Below, in pieces: positions 24,385 to 35,089 of a DNA stretch of 64,000 nucleotides. Each line of letters opens with the position of its first letter. Positions within the stretch are counted from its first letter, which is position 1. Location: contig OZ025240.1 in assembly GCA_964019155.1 (NCBI GenBank), forward strand, positions 24,295,536-24,359,535. Direction: 5' to 3'. Origin of the DNA: Osedax fenrisi (Eukaryota; Annelida; Polychaeta; Sabellida; Siboglinidae). Made by a program: the position numbers and the translations under genes. A model generated the notes under the pieces. That model ran no database searches. It saw only the letters and a program-made list of their open reading frames with translations, and had not been told where the DNA came from.

Positions 24385-27300
24385 AGCGCCATCGGCTTCC
24401 TGAGGTAACTATCAGGCAGTTAGGCCGTGATGGAAAAAATGGAAGTGCGGTTATGAAAGGGAATTGTCCTTTCGGTAACTTACGGGTGGGCGGGCGGCGA
24501 GTTGAATGTCTGTTAGACACAGGGGCAGAAATCTCCTGTATGTCTGAGACATTATATAACCGGCACTTTCATGGGATGAAGCAATTAGTGGAGTACATAG
24601 GGTATGTAGAGTTAGATGTAGAAGCGGATCAGTGGTGGTGCCGGGCGGGATTTCTGGTGCTGAAGGGAGATCAGAAGCCAGGGGTAGTACTGGGTAGTAA
24701 CGTGTTTAGGCAGTGGGCGACACGGGATACTAAAGCATGGAGGAATAGTCAGTGGCGACATATAGCGGCGCTTTATAGTCAAATAGAGGGGACTATTCAT
24801 CTGGCAGGGGATCAGAAGATTCTGATCGAAGGAAATTCGAAACGAATTGTACAAGGAACGGTTAAAGCGGGCGTAGGTACGATATGTGTAGAAGGGTTAG
24901 AAACCGAGGTAAATGTAATGATGAGCGGCGCGATAGTAGTAGAGCGGGGGGGTTGCGTACCTATAGAGTTGGTGAATCTGGGTCGGAAGGATGCGTATCT
25001 CCAGGCGGGATGTAAACTGGGTACTTGGCAAGCACGCGTGCATTGTGTAGAAGCGGTAGAGGAAGATAAGGGAAAGGAATGCGATATCCGAAGTAAGATG
25101 GTAGTCGGGGAGTTGTCCGAGGAAGAGGAAATAGTGTTTACGGCTCTGTTAAGTGAGTTTCCAGACGTATTCAGTAGAGGCGAGCACGATGTGGGATATT
25201 GCGATAAAATACCACATCGTATTGATCTGGTGGACCAGCGTCCGGTGAGGAGACCTTATCGACGTATTCCGGTAAATCAGTGGGACGAGGTCAATTCTTA
25301 CCTGCAGGCGCACTTGGCTTCCGGAATAATTTCCAAGAGTACTTCGCCATATAGTGCTCCTCTGGTATTAGTTCGGAAGAAATCAGGTGCTCTAAGGGTA
25401 TGTTGCGACTTCAGGGGACTCAACCTGAAAACGGTGAGAGACTCCTTTCCATTGCCACGAGTCGATGAAGCACTAGAAGCGTTGCGCGGCGCCAAGTTAT
25501 TTAGTTCGGTAGATTTAGCGCATGGCTTCCTCCAGTGTGCACTGGCAAAGGAGGATCGACATAAGACTGCGTTTAGTGCGGGTTCAAGGGGATTATATGA
25601 ATATAATCGAATGCCCATGGGGTTGGTAAATGCTCCAGCAACCTTTGCGCGACTCATGCAAGCGTGTTTAGGCGAAGAGAACCTAAAAACTATTATATTA
25701 TACCTAGATGATATCCTCGTGTTTGCCGATTCATTTGCCCAAATGATAACTCGGTTGAGATGGACCTTCGTAAAATTACGTAATTATGGTTTGAAAATAA
25801 AACCCAAGAAGTGTGTGTTATTCCAAACTAGTGTAACATTTTTGGGCCATGTGGTTTCGGCTAAGGGTATTGAGACAGATCCCGATAAGATTAAGGCAGT
25901 AACTGATTGGGTGAAACCAATGTCAGTGAAGGAAGTGCGATCTTTTTTAGGTCTGACAGGGTATTATCGGAAATTCGTTCCAAAATATTCATCGATAGCT
26001 AGTCCGTTGACTAACTTGACGAAGGATGATGTAGTTTTTGAGTGGACAGAGGGATGTCAAGAGGCGTTCGATAACCTCAAAGTGAAGCTCACAACATCGC
26101 CTATTCTAGGCTACCCGAATTATGAGCTCCCGTTCATTCTGGAGACAGATGCGAGCCTAAAAGGTCTAGGGGCAGTACTCTCCCAAAAACATGAGGGTGT
26201 TAACTATGTAGTGGCGTATGCGAGTCGCAAACTAAGCGGTGCGGAGTTTAACGATTCGAACTATAGCTCGATGAAGTTGGAGTTACTTGCTCTGAAATGG
26301 GCCGTAACCCAAGCTTTCCGACAATACCTGGCGGGGTCAGAATGTCATGTATACACTGACAATAACCCCATCGTTCATTTTCAGTCATCCAATGCGGCGG
26401 TGACGGAAATGAGATGGATTGCTCAATTAAGTGATTATCATTTAGTAATGCACTTCCGGTCGGGAAAACTGAATGCTAATGCTGATGCATTAAGCAGGCA
26501 GCATACCTATATTCCAACGGAATTAAGAGCGAGGGCGGTGAGAGCGAGGATACCGGATATCCCAATAGAAAGCGAGGCAATAAATGAAAGCGAGATAGCA
26601 GCTTTGCAAGGGGAAGATAGTGAGTTGGCGTGTGTAGTTAAGGCGATTAGTAATAAGCTAGAGAAGGAAGGGAGTTGGACTAAGGCTGCGAAAAAACTAT
26701 GGCGAGAGCGAGAACGGTTAGAGGTAATAGAGGGGGTCCTGTACCGATACAAAGAACGGTCTGGTAGTTGTAACAGACAGCTAGTTATACCAACTTCTCT
26801 GAAGTCGACAGTACTCTATGAGTTACATGATGGTCTAGGTCACCAAGGGATACAGAGAACATGGTCGCTAATCAACGAGAGGTTTTATTGGGTTGGAATG
26901 TGGGAAGCGGTGTGTGTGCACTGCAAATCATGTAAGCGATGTGGTTTAAATAAGGCGGCGCGAGCAAAACCGGAAATGGGCGCATTGCGGGCACTAGGAC
27001 CATTATATATAGTAGCAATATATTTCACTACCGTAGAGAAAAGCGATAAGGGGGTAGAAAATATCTTGGTGATCACTGACGTATTCACTAAATACGCGCA
27101 GGCGATTCCGACACGGAACCAGACAGCTAAATGCGTAGCTGCTGTTCTAAAAACCTGGTTCGACCGATTCGGGTTTCCACGCCGGATCCATAGTGATCAA
27201 GGTCGAAACTTCGAGTCGGCCATAATCCGAGAACTATGTGTAGAGAGGAGTATACTTAAATCGCGCACTACCCCATATCATCCGCAAGGGAATGGAATGG

Positions 27301-27863
27301 TAGAACGATTTAATCGAACCCTTCATAATTTACTGCGAACCCTAAGCGATGAGGAAAAGCGAAGCTGGCCGGATCACATAGCCAGCGTAATATATGCGTA
27401 TAATTGTACGCCGCATGCGAACACGGGATACTCTCCCTACTACATGTTTTTTGGAAGAGAGCCCATCTTGCCAATAGACATTTTGTTAAAGCGGAAATTA
27501 GGGCGAGTGTTACGATTAAGTAAGATCTGGCGGAAAGCTAATGAAAGACAGAGCGAGATGGATAAAAGGCGGCGAAACTATGTAATAGAGCGAAATGGGT
27601 TAAAAGTAGGTCAAAAGGTATATGTCGCACATCATCCGTTAGGGAGGAACAAGATACAAGCGAAGTATAAACCGGATGCGCATCAAATAACCAAACGATT
27701 ATCCCCTCAGACGTATCAAATAGTATGTCGAGGAACAACAAAGGTAGTAAACCGGGCGAACGTTAGACCTTGTGATAATCTTATCGATCATAACCCACCT
27801 ATTATTCCACGAAGGAGTGAAAGGTGTAATAAGGGTATACCTCCGAACCGCTATGGTTCGTAG
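24327..27863 (+). CDS. pol: Gypsy pol: protease, reverse transcriptase, RNase H, integrase
   Basis: An uninterrupted frame of 1178 residues. The true product starts by -1 frameshift near 24366; the ATG at 24327 is probably not used. Protease active site LLDTGAEISC (Asp64). RT blocks run around residues 310-480 with catalytic YLDD at 459-462. RNase H TDASLKGLGAVLSQ has Asp608. The integrase zinc motif begins H834xxxxH839 and ends CKSCKRC. The integrase core has Asp957 (HSDQG) and Glu993 (MVERFN), 35 residues apart as expected. The first catalytic Asp, usually in an I-D-F motif, is Tyr899 (codon TAT 27021-27023), so strand transfer should be lost. No chromodomain recognised; a basic C-terminus follows. 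Confidence 0.95.
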   Translation: MSPVWAQRARLPGKRSPSVKRHRLPEVTIRQLGRDGKNGSAVMKGNCPFGNLRVGGRRVECLLDTGAEISCMSETLYNRHFHGMKQLVEYIGYVELDVEADQWWCRAGFLVLKGDQKPGVVLGSNVFRQWATRDTKAWRNSQWRHIAALYSQIEGTIHLAGDQKILIEGNSKRIVQGTVKAGVGTICVEGLETEVNVMMSGAIVVERGGCVPIELVNLGRKDAYLQAGCKLGTWQARVHCVEAVEEDKGKECDIRSKMVVGELSEEEEIVFTALLSEFPDVFSRGEHDVGYCDKIPHRIDLVDQRPVRRPYRRIPVNQWDEVNSYLQAHLASGIISKSTSPYSAPLVLVRKKSGALRVCCDFRGLNLKTVRDSFPLPRVDEALEALRGAKLFSSVDLAHGFLQCALAKEDRHKTAFSAGSRGLYEYNRMPMGLVNAPATFARLMQACLGEENLKTIILYLDDILVFADSFAQMITRLRWTFVKLRNYGLKIKPKKCVLFQTSVTFLGHVVSAKGIETDPDKIKAVTDWVKPMSVKEVRSFLGLTGYYRKFVPKYSSIASPLTNLTKDDVVFEWTEGCQEAFDNLKVKLTTSPILGYPNYELPFILETDASLKGLGAVLSQKHEGVNYVVAYASRKLSGAEFNDSNYSSMKLELLALKWAVTQAFRQYLAGSECHVYTDNNPIVHFQSSNAAVTEMRWIAQLSDYHLVMHFRSGKLNANADALSRQHTYIPTELRARAVRARIPDIPIESEAINESEIAALQGEDSELACVVKAISNKLEKEGSWTKAAKKLWRERERLEVIEGVLYRYKERSGSCNRQLVIPTSLKSTVLYELHDGLGHQGIQRTWSLINERFYWVGMWEAVCVHCKSCKRCGLNKAARAKPEMGALRALGPLYIVAIYFTTVEKSDKGVENILVITDVFTKYAQAIPTRNQTAKCVAAVLKTWFDRFGFPRRIHSDQGRNFESAIIRELCVERSILKSRTTPYHPQGNGMVERFNRTLHNLLRTLSDEEKRSWPDHIASVIYAYNCTPHANTGYSPYYMFFGREPILPIDILLKRKLGRVLRLSKIWRKANERQSEMDKRRRNYVIERNGLKVGQKVYVAHHPLGRNKIQAKYKPDAHQITKRLSPQTYQIVCRGTTKVVNRANVRPCDNLIDHNPPIIPRRSERCNKGIPPNRYGS
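24363..24405 (+). promoter_or_regulatory. -1 programmed ribosomal frameshift signal (gag to pol)
   Basis: The slippery heptamer GGGAAAC (24363-24369) sits in the nucleocapsid frame as G GGA AAC, the canonical X XXY YYZ phasing. After a 6-nt spacer, a strong hairpin follows. CCTCAG (24376-24381) pairs with CTGAGG (24400-24405). GAAGC (24383-24387) pairs with GCTTC (24395-24399). T24382 is bulged and the loop has seven bases. A -1 slip here leads exactly into the pol frame before the gag stop at 24382. Confidence 0.85.
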
Positions 27864-27882
27864 GATGTTGCTTCGACATGCA

Positions 27883-28064
27883 CATTATCATTATCATATC
27901 ATTATATTAATCATTATCATATCATTATATTAATCATTATCATTATCATTATCATATCATTATATTAATCATTATCATTATCATTATCATATCATTATAT
28001 TAATCATTAATCATTATCATTATCATATCATTATATTAATCATTATCATTATCATATCCTTATA
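27883..28064. repeat. ATTATCATT / ATATTAATC tandem repeats upstream of the 3' LTR
   Basis: Short units of ATCATTATC and ATATCATTATATTAATC repeat without coding potential between the pol stop and the 3' LTR. Confidence 0.85.
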
Positions 28065-28114
28065 TTATTAGTAGTACGTTTAGTGTGGGCACTAAAATCG
28101 TTGTCCGGGAGGTA

Positions 28115-28859
28115 TGTAATGTAGTGTACTTTGTATGAATGTGTGTTCAAATGAGTTATATTAGATTGGCGGCGCGGTAGGGTATTAAGGCAGTATGATT
28201 GTGAGAATGGATGTTACCTAACATATATATATATAATATATAATGGCGCGAGTGATATTGTCAGTGTTTGTCGATGTTGTGTATAACTTCCCCCACGTAT
28301 TTCCCCCACTACGTAGTCCCCCACCACGTATTTCCCCCACCACGTAGTCCCCCACCACGTATTCCCCCACTACGTAGTCCCCCACCACGTAGTCCCCCAC
28401 CACGTATCCCGATCTTCACCCTGCGACGTACCCCCCCCCCCCGTAGTCCCCACCACGTAGTCCCCCACCACGTATTCCCCCACTACGTAGTCCCCCACCA
28501 CGTATCCCGATCTTCACCCTACGACGACTGCGACTGCGACCACGACGACGACTGCGACCACGACGACGACCGACGAGCTGCTGCTGGGAAGATACGACAT
28601 GCTTCTGGAGCTCTACTGTATTATTATCATGTATTATTATTGGTACTAATTAATGATTGGAACGCCCCTTTGGCGGGTGTGGCGGGCGTTCTGAAAGGTA
28701 CGGTCGGGCTTTTTCGATTCCGCGTTGATAGCGATAGCACGCACAATTACCTCGTATCGGTAACCACATGGCGAAGATTTAGTTTCTAATAAAGTTATAT
28801 TAGAAACACGAACAGTATTGACTTCATTCATAACATTAATACGTAGACATAGCCACTAT

Positions 28860-28865
<6 letters not shown>
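28115..28865 (+). repeat. 3' LTR
   Basis: 751 bp, the same sequence as the 5' LTR apart from scattered substitutions and one net expansion of the C-rich array near 28430-28470. AATAAA lies at 28788. The purine-rich GGGAGG just upstream (28107-28112) is a weak polypurine-tract candidate. Confidence 0.95.

Positions 28866-28924
<59 letters not shown>
28866..28924. repeat. (TA)n microsatellite flanking the Gypsy element
   Basis: Pure TA run, the continuation of the tract present before the 5' LTR. Confidence 0.9.
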
Positions 28925-28929
<5 letters not shown>

Positions 28930-28947
28930 GATGTATACATTAAATAC

Positions 28948-29385
28948 TAACTTCTGTATCTTGACTATTCAATTTGTCGGACTAGAAGCTGGCAAACAAG
29001 TTTAGATACATGGCATTCACGAAGACGATACCGGAGGAGATCCCGGATTGCATACAGAGGAAGTCTAGGGCGGTAACGGAGATGATCTTGAACATATTCA
29101 TGAAGATATTCATCTAGCCAAGCAGGAAGAAAACTACTGATGATCTTAATTATCCTGAAATTATAAATTGTATATTAATAAATCAATTATAATGACACTA
29201 TCATATTTATATGTGTATACTAACTTCTAACTTATGCATCTTGACTATTCAATTTGTCGGACTAGAAGCTGGCCAACAAGTTTAGATACATGGCATTCAC
29301 GAAGACGATACCGGAGGCGATCCCGGATAGCATACGGAGGACATCTAGAGCGATAATGGAGATGATCTTGAATATATTTACATGT
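28948..29385 (-). pseudogene. Tandemly duplicated C-terminal coding remnant of a hydrophobic protein
   Basis: Two ~150-bp copies (28948-29110 and about 29218-29375) start ACTAACTTCT. On the minus strand both read FKIIS...ALD, then ASGIVFVNAMYLNL (SSG in the first copy) and end ASF before the same TAG stop. The first copy may extend upstream with VVFFLLG. Codons are GC-rich (TCC, GTC, ATC) compared with the surroundings. I do not recognise the protein; the hydrophobic pattern suggests a membrane segment. Confidence 0.5.
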
Positions 29386-29518
29386 AAATATTGGCGTTAT
29401 TTTTGATGATACTAGGATGCCCTTAAAGAATATTGTTAAACATTTTTCAAAGTTTTAAAATATATTTTATTTATAATTAAGTGGCGGTATACTGGTATAT
29501 AATGATACTAAATAAATC

Positions 29519-29550
<32 letters not shown>

Positions 29551-29837
29551 TAATGCTGTAAAATTTAAAATACTATATTAATTAATAATTATAAAAATAA
29601 TATATAAATAATAATTAATAATATACAATTAATTGTTATTAATTAATAATAAGTATTGATAAATAATTAGTAATTAGTAAATTATAATTGAATAATTATT
29701 AGAATAATATATAAATAATAATTAATAATATACAATTAATTATTATTACTTAATAATTATAATTGAATAATAGTATAATATTTATTTGTATAGTATATAC
29801 TTAATATACCATATATGGTTACACGAATATCTGTGTA
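29386..29837. other. AT-only intergenic DNA
   Basis: AATAATTAATAATATA-type low-complexity sequence and a (TA)n tract at 29521-29544. Nothing else seen. Confidence 0.5.
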
Positions 29838-29984
29838 CACTGTAAAAAATTAGGGTACAAGAGTAGTAAAAATTAGGGTGTAAACCATGTCTGTATAGCC
29901 GTACCCTAATTAGGGTCCATCATGCTATAAATGAATACTTGTACCCTAAAAAGATTGATGTGTACCCTAGCAAATTTAAGTCTT

Positions 29985-30492
29985 CTGTACCCTAAATGTA
30001 CCCTGATTTATTAACGATGTTGTACCCTAAATTATTATTGATGTCGTACCCTAATTTATTAACTATGCTGTACCCTAAATTATTATTGATGCCGTACCCT
30101 AATTTATTAATGATGTTGTACCCTAAATTATTATTGATGCCGTACCCTAATTTATTATTGATGCCGTACCCTAAATTATTATTGATGCCGTACCCTAAAT
30201 TATTATTGATGCCGTACCCTAAATTATTATTGATGCCGTACCCTAAATTATTATTGATGCCGTACCCTAAATTATTATTGATGCCGTACCCTAATTTATT
30301 ATTGATGCTATACCCTAATTTATTATTGATGCCGTACCCTAATTTATTAACGATTTTGTACCCTAAATTATTATTGATGCCGTACCCTAATTTATTAACG
30401 ATTTTGTACCCTAAATTATTATTGATGCCGTACCCTAATTTATTATTGATGCTGTACCCTAACTTATTATTGATGCCGTACCCTAAATTATT
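29985..30492 (+). repeat. 24-bp tandem array TACCCTAAATTATTATTGATGCCG
   Basis: About 21 units of 24 bp, with variants GATGTTG, GATGCTG and ACGATTTTG at the variable end. The 24-mer period creates an open frame of 168 codons that should not be read as a gene. Each unit carries TACCCTAA, the subterminal motif of the enclosing element, so the array looks like an amplified subterminal repeat. Confidence 0.9.
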
Positions 30493-30496
30493 AATA

Positions 30497-30825
30497 GGCT
30501 AGAATGATAACAAACACATCATGGAAAGACAATATTACCAACATACAAAGTACATGGAATGCCAAAGATCAATTGGGTAATTAAACAAAGAAAATTGCAA
30601 ATAGCAGGATACTGCATAAGGTACACAACTTAATTTTATGGAAGACAAAGAACGGCATGCTATACAACATACGAAACAGGGAGACAACCCACAACATCTA
30701 TATACATCATAAAGAAACATTGGGTCTGTTAAGAAGACAAATTACAAACACTGATGACGGACTGAGAAAAATGGAAAATAATAACATGATATGGTCGCGT
30801 GAGAACTCTGTAATTAGGTATTAAT
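30497..30825 (+). pseudogene. LINE C-terminal fragment
   Basis: Plus-strand frames read NTSWKDNITNI, then RKLQIAGYCIRYT and GRQPTTSIYIIKKH, parallel to the C-terminus of the LINE at 171-2765 (TWKQHLTNKEL, RGRPPKTYIDQL). Frameshifted and stopped. Confidence 0.65.
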
Positions 30826-30829
30826 AAAT

Positions 30830-31329
30830 AAATAATTAATCTTAAATTATATTTATTGTAGAAATCATTTCCCCCAGGTCCTCCACATTCGTCTTTTCAG
30901 ATACCTATAGAAAAACAATAATTAATAAATATTGAAGTGAATGTGTATTATACAATAACTAAAAATTAAACTGTCTATATTAACATCATCAAGTCACTTT
31001 GTCCTCCTATTGACCCTTTGTTGCATTTCCTTTAGCACATCTCCTCATCTAGGACCTGATAGGATTTTAAATGTTCTTTGCATATAGCTGATGTAAATAT
31101 AATAATAATTAATAAATATTTAATTAAAGTTTTATTTATACACTCATTTTTTTTAAATGTCTATTAGTAATAAATATATAGATATTATGTAGGGATAGGT
31201 CAGGATGGTATTTGTAAATGATAAGTCTTTTTTAATTTTTGGAAAAGTTTATTTCATGTTTTAATGATGTTATAATATTGCTTTATTGTTTATGAGTATA
31301 TATTGTATATATAATAATTGTAATATAAA

Positions 31330-31360
<31 letters not shown>

Positions 31361-31474
31361 GCATCCATATGAATAACTATATTTAATACATATCTAATTA
31401 CAATTTCTTTGACAAATTAAAGTATGTTCTCATAGGAACAACCTTTTTTACAAAATATAATACTAATCACTGTG

Positions 31475-31517
<43 letters not shown>

Positions 31518-31960
31518 TTAATATTATATCAACTATTAATGACTAATAGTGTTTATTGTTAACTCATGTTTTATATAAACAGGTCAACCATAATAATTAT
31601 TATATTTGTAATATTAATTTATATAATAAATATACATTAAATAATAATACCTATCAATTATATAAAAACTCACCATTGTTGCATATTCCTCCTCAGATTG
31701 CAGTGAGTTCTCTATCTCTAGTAAATACCCAGTTGAGGCAACTGCAACATATACTAGATATAATAGCCTCGTCTGTATTATTCTTTACCTTGTTCTGAGA
31801 ATATATTGAATATAAATTAAATGATATATATTATATTAATAGATATATATTAAATAATTCAAACACATTATTTTTCCTGTTGAATTATTCTCTTTTATAT
31901 AATTATTGTAGCTAGTTATTAAAAATAAATTTATATAGGATACTCACATTTTAATTATTC

Positions 31961-32014
<54 letters not shown>

Positions 32015-33679
32015 TACTAGAGTATAAAATAATAGTATAAATATGTATCTTATAAGATCTTATATTATATATAAGAAACTTTATATAGTTAATATCATAT
32101 ATGATAATACTATATAAAATATAGAATTATAATTAGAAAAATCAACTATATTATATTAATTACTGCAGTTATATATATATAATAGAGTATATTATACTTT
32201 TGAATTATCATACGAAAAATCATAAAATAACTATAATATTAAATCTATAGTTATTAAGTAATTATTAAGTAACCTTATCTTTATTTTCATTGTAAATTAA
32301 TTTTTCAATAATTCGTAAACTTCCATCATAAAATATAAGATTCCCGCATCTATTTTAGGAAATATTAAATTATATATTTAATTATACATTTTATATCTAT
32401 ATTTGATTAAGGATAGAATGATATTGATAATATGTGTACAACAGTTAACATTATTTATATATATACCTATTATTAATATTATTTAAATTTAATTACATTG
32501 TGAGCTAAAAATAAAATAAATAATTGACCATATATGGATATATAGTATACTATCCATGGACTAATAAAATATAATTGCATATTTATTTTATATAGATATT
32601 TAACTAATGTTATTAATTAGATAACTAAATTACCTGTTTGATCAGTTTACCTAGTAGCGCTACATCAATATATTCGTTTATATATTTTTGTATATACGTT
32701 ATATGCTTTATCATACCCATCAACTCACTATTCCTCTCCGGCAGTTTTTATAATATTTTAAATGAAATTTGAAATTCTGCAAATAATTCATCAGTTTCCT
32801 GCATATTAATATATAGCATATAGTTATCATGACTTTATAATATATATATATATATATGTAATAAAGTGAATGTTCTAATACAATTTATTAATCAAAGTAA
32901 AGACCTGTTGAACATAATAATAATATAAAATAATAATAATTATTATAATAATAATAGTACCTACCCGATGAGATGCAGACCGAAGAATGAGGCAATCTCA
33001 CCGAGTGGAATTTATTCTATAGAAAAATAACGAAATATACTTTACAGACGATAAAAATATAAAATATCAGAAAAATAAACATGTACATGGCTATGGCTAT
33101 GTAATTAACACAGAGCGAGACACCGAAATATAGTTTAAATTAAAGTTGTTATGTATATATATCGATTTCTGTTACGTAATGCTAAATGCATTTACATATA
33201 TATTACATTAATCGATATATCTACAACTTTGACTTTATAACATATATATATATAATTATATAATTATATTCTAACAATTTAATTATATATTATAAATAAT
33301 ATATAAATATATTATAAAATTATATATTATATAAACTTTTATATTATTATATATATGATATAATTTGTATATATATATATATATATATATATATAAGTAT
33401 AAATACCTTATGTATATTGTAATGTGTTAAAAAATAGATGCTTATCATGTTGAGTGTAGATGGACATAGAATATGTTAATAAATAAAATGGAATTATGTA
33501 TATATATATATATATATATACTCGAATAATTATAAGTATTTGTATATAAAATATAGGAAATATGTATATGTGTACATATTTCCCTATGGGGAATCTATAT
33601 AGTTTCTCAAAACTATAGTTTAATTGCAATTAGAAGCAATAAATGCTATGTCTATAATAATAAAACACAACAATAAGTA
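30830..33679. other. AT-rich DNA, no supported gene
   Basis: (TA)n tracts near 31328, 31476, 31966, 33368 and 33497. A short frame at 31556-31798 includes LPLLHIPPQIAVSSLSLVNT-like sequence without recognisable family. A small higher-complexity patch at 32962-33000 (GATGAGATGCAGACCGAAG) is not identifiable. Confidence 0.45.
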
Positions 33680-34067
33680 TACTGTTATATTAAGGATATT
33701 ATGAAGGATACTATTATGAATTATATTTCTTATACATTTTATTTTCAATCAAATATAAACTTAATTTTAAAATGTTATGGTATAACTTATTTTATTTCCA
33801 TATTGTATACCATATAATTCATAAAGTTATACCATTATATTTAATAGCTAATGGTAGGTAATACCTATAACTACAGATTACGAATGTTATACCATATAAT
33901 TCGTAATCTTATACCATTTAAATTAAGATATATGGTATAACTAAAAAAAACAAATGTTATACTATACAATTTGTGATCTTATACCATTTAACGTAATTGT
34001 ATGGTATAACTCGTATTTCCATATGTTATACCATATAATTCATAATATTATACCCTTATTTGTAACA
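33680..34067. mobile_element. MITE with GTTATACCATATAATTC subterminal repeats
   Basis: The right end reads TTATACCCTTATTTGTAACAGTG (34045-34067). The left end, TACTGTTATATTAAGGATAT, is a diverged inverse. Inside, GTTATACCATATAATTC or its inverse GGTATAAC occurs many times. The architecture is analogous to that of the adjoining TACCCTAA element (same CAGTG terminus, different subterminal word), suggesting related families. Confidence 0.6.
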
Positions 34068-34449
34068 GTGTATAGGGTATCAACTATAGTTGAGACTTAT
34101 AACCATACCCCGCGCGTTTATTATATTAGGGTACATTTGAGTAATGTTATATTTTTGAACATGGTGTACCCTAACAAATAGATATTATGTACCCTAAAAA
34201 TGTATAGTGCTGTACCCTAACAATTTTGTATATATTGTACCCTAATTAGGGTACATCACTATCATTTTTCATTTTTTGATACAGTGTACCCTAATTAATA
34301 GCATTGATGTACCCTAAAAAAGCGTTACATCGTACCCTAATGCATTTGTTCATGGTGTACCCTAATTAGGGTACATCACTCATAATATTCGATTTTGCGA
34401 TTACCGTACCCTATAAAAATGAGTTGTTGTACCCTAATTTTTTACAGTG

Positions 34450-35043
34450 TATGTACATCGTACACTGTACACATGTTTTTATATGTGAATATAAATGCAT
34501 AGTAATCAAGCAAGCATTGTATATTTATAATCCCTTGCTGACCTAGATAACTGTGTGCATAGTAAATTATCTTATGATCATTATTCATGTTTCGTGAGTC
34601 GACTATGATCATAGTTAAATATAGAATATTCACCTAACTTAGCGCGTAATAATTATTATAATAATATATAAATAATAATTACTAATATACAATTAATTAT
34701 TATTACTAACAAATTATTATTGATAAATAATTATTAAGATAATATATAATTAATAATTATTAATATATAATGAAGTGTTATTAGTTAATAATAAGTATTA
34801 ATAAATAATTATTAATTAGTAAATTAAAATTGAATAATTATTAAAATAATATATAATTAATAATTATTAATATATACTTAATTGTTATTAATTAATAATA
34901 CGTATTGGTATATAATTATTAAAATAATATATAATTAATAATAAGTATTGATAAATAATTATTAATTAGTAAATTAGAATTGAATAATTAATAATTATTA
35001 AAATACTATATAATTAATAAGTAATAATTTTACAGCACTAATG

Positions 35044-35089
<46 letters not shown>

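Larger units (their letters stand above)
22125..28865 (+). mobile_element. Complete Ty3/Gypsy LTR retrotransposon
   Basis: Two similar LTRs (22125-22857 and 28115-28865) beginning TGTAATG and ending TACTACA enclose gag-like frames and one long pol frame in the order protease, RT, RNase H, integrase, which is the Ty3/Gypsy order. There is no env frame between pol and the 3' LTR. Both flanks are TATATA, so the target duplication cannot be separated from the host (TA)n. Base composition (GC-rich coding, C-rich LTR) contrasts sharply with surroundings. Confidence 0.95.
29838..34449. mobile_element. Candidate CACTG-ended DNA element with TACCCTAA subterminal repeats
   Basis: The left end CACTGTAAAAAATTAGGGTA (29838) is mirrored by TACCCTAATTTTTTACAGTG ending at 34449. 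Both ends continue inward with the same layout: TTAGGGT, about 15-40 bp, then the palindrome GTACCCTAATTAGGGT. Both ends are flanked by TA. Such CACTG termini with many subterminal motif copies fit EnSpm/CACTA-type transposons, but no transposase was found inside, and the ends could belong to two separate elements. The interior holds a 24-bp array, a LINE scrap, AT-rich DNA and a second MITE. Confidence 0.5.

Noticed and set aside
23729..24520. Minus-strand frames over gag and pol
   Set aside because: They are antisense shadows of the GC-rich Gypsy coding sequence.
22125..28865. Endogenous retrovirus with envelope
   Set aside because: Only about 250 bp of tandem repeat separates the pol stop and the 3' LTR, so there is no room for env; it is a Gypsy retrotransposon.
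29996..30502. 168-codon open frame (YPNLLLMPYPKLLLM repeats)
   Set aside because: It is a by-product of a 24-bp tandem array; the period is a multiple of three so any frame stays open. No independent coding evidence.
29985..34449. Telomere-like CCCTAA repeats
   Set aside because: The words are TACCCTAA in 24-bp units or dispersed at transposon ends, not a head-to-tail hexamer or pentamer array, and they lie inside the window.
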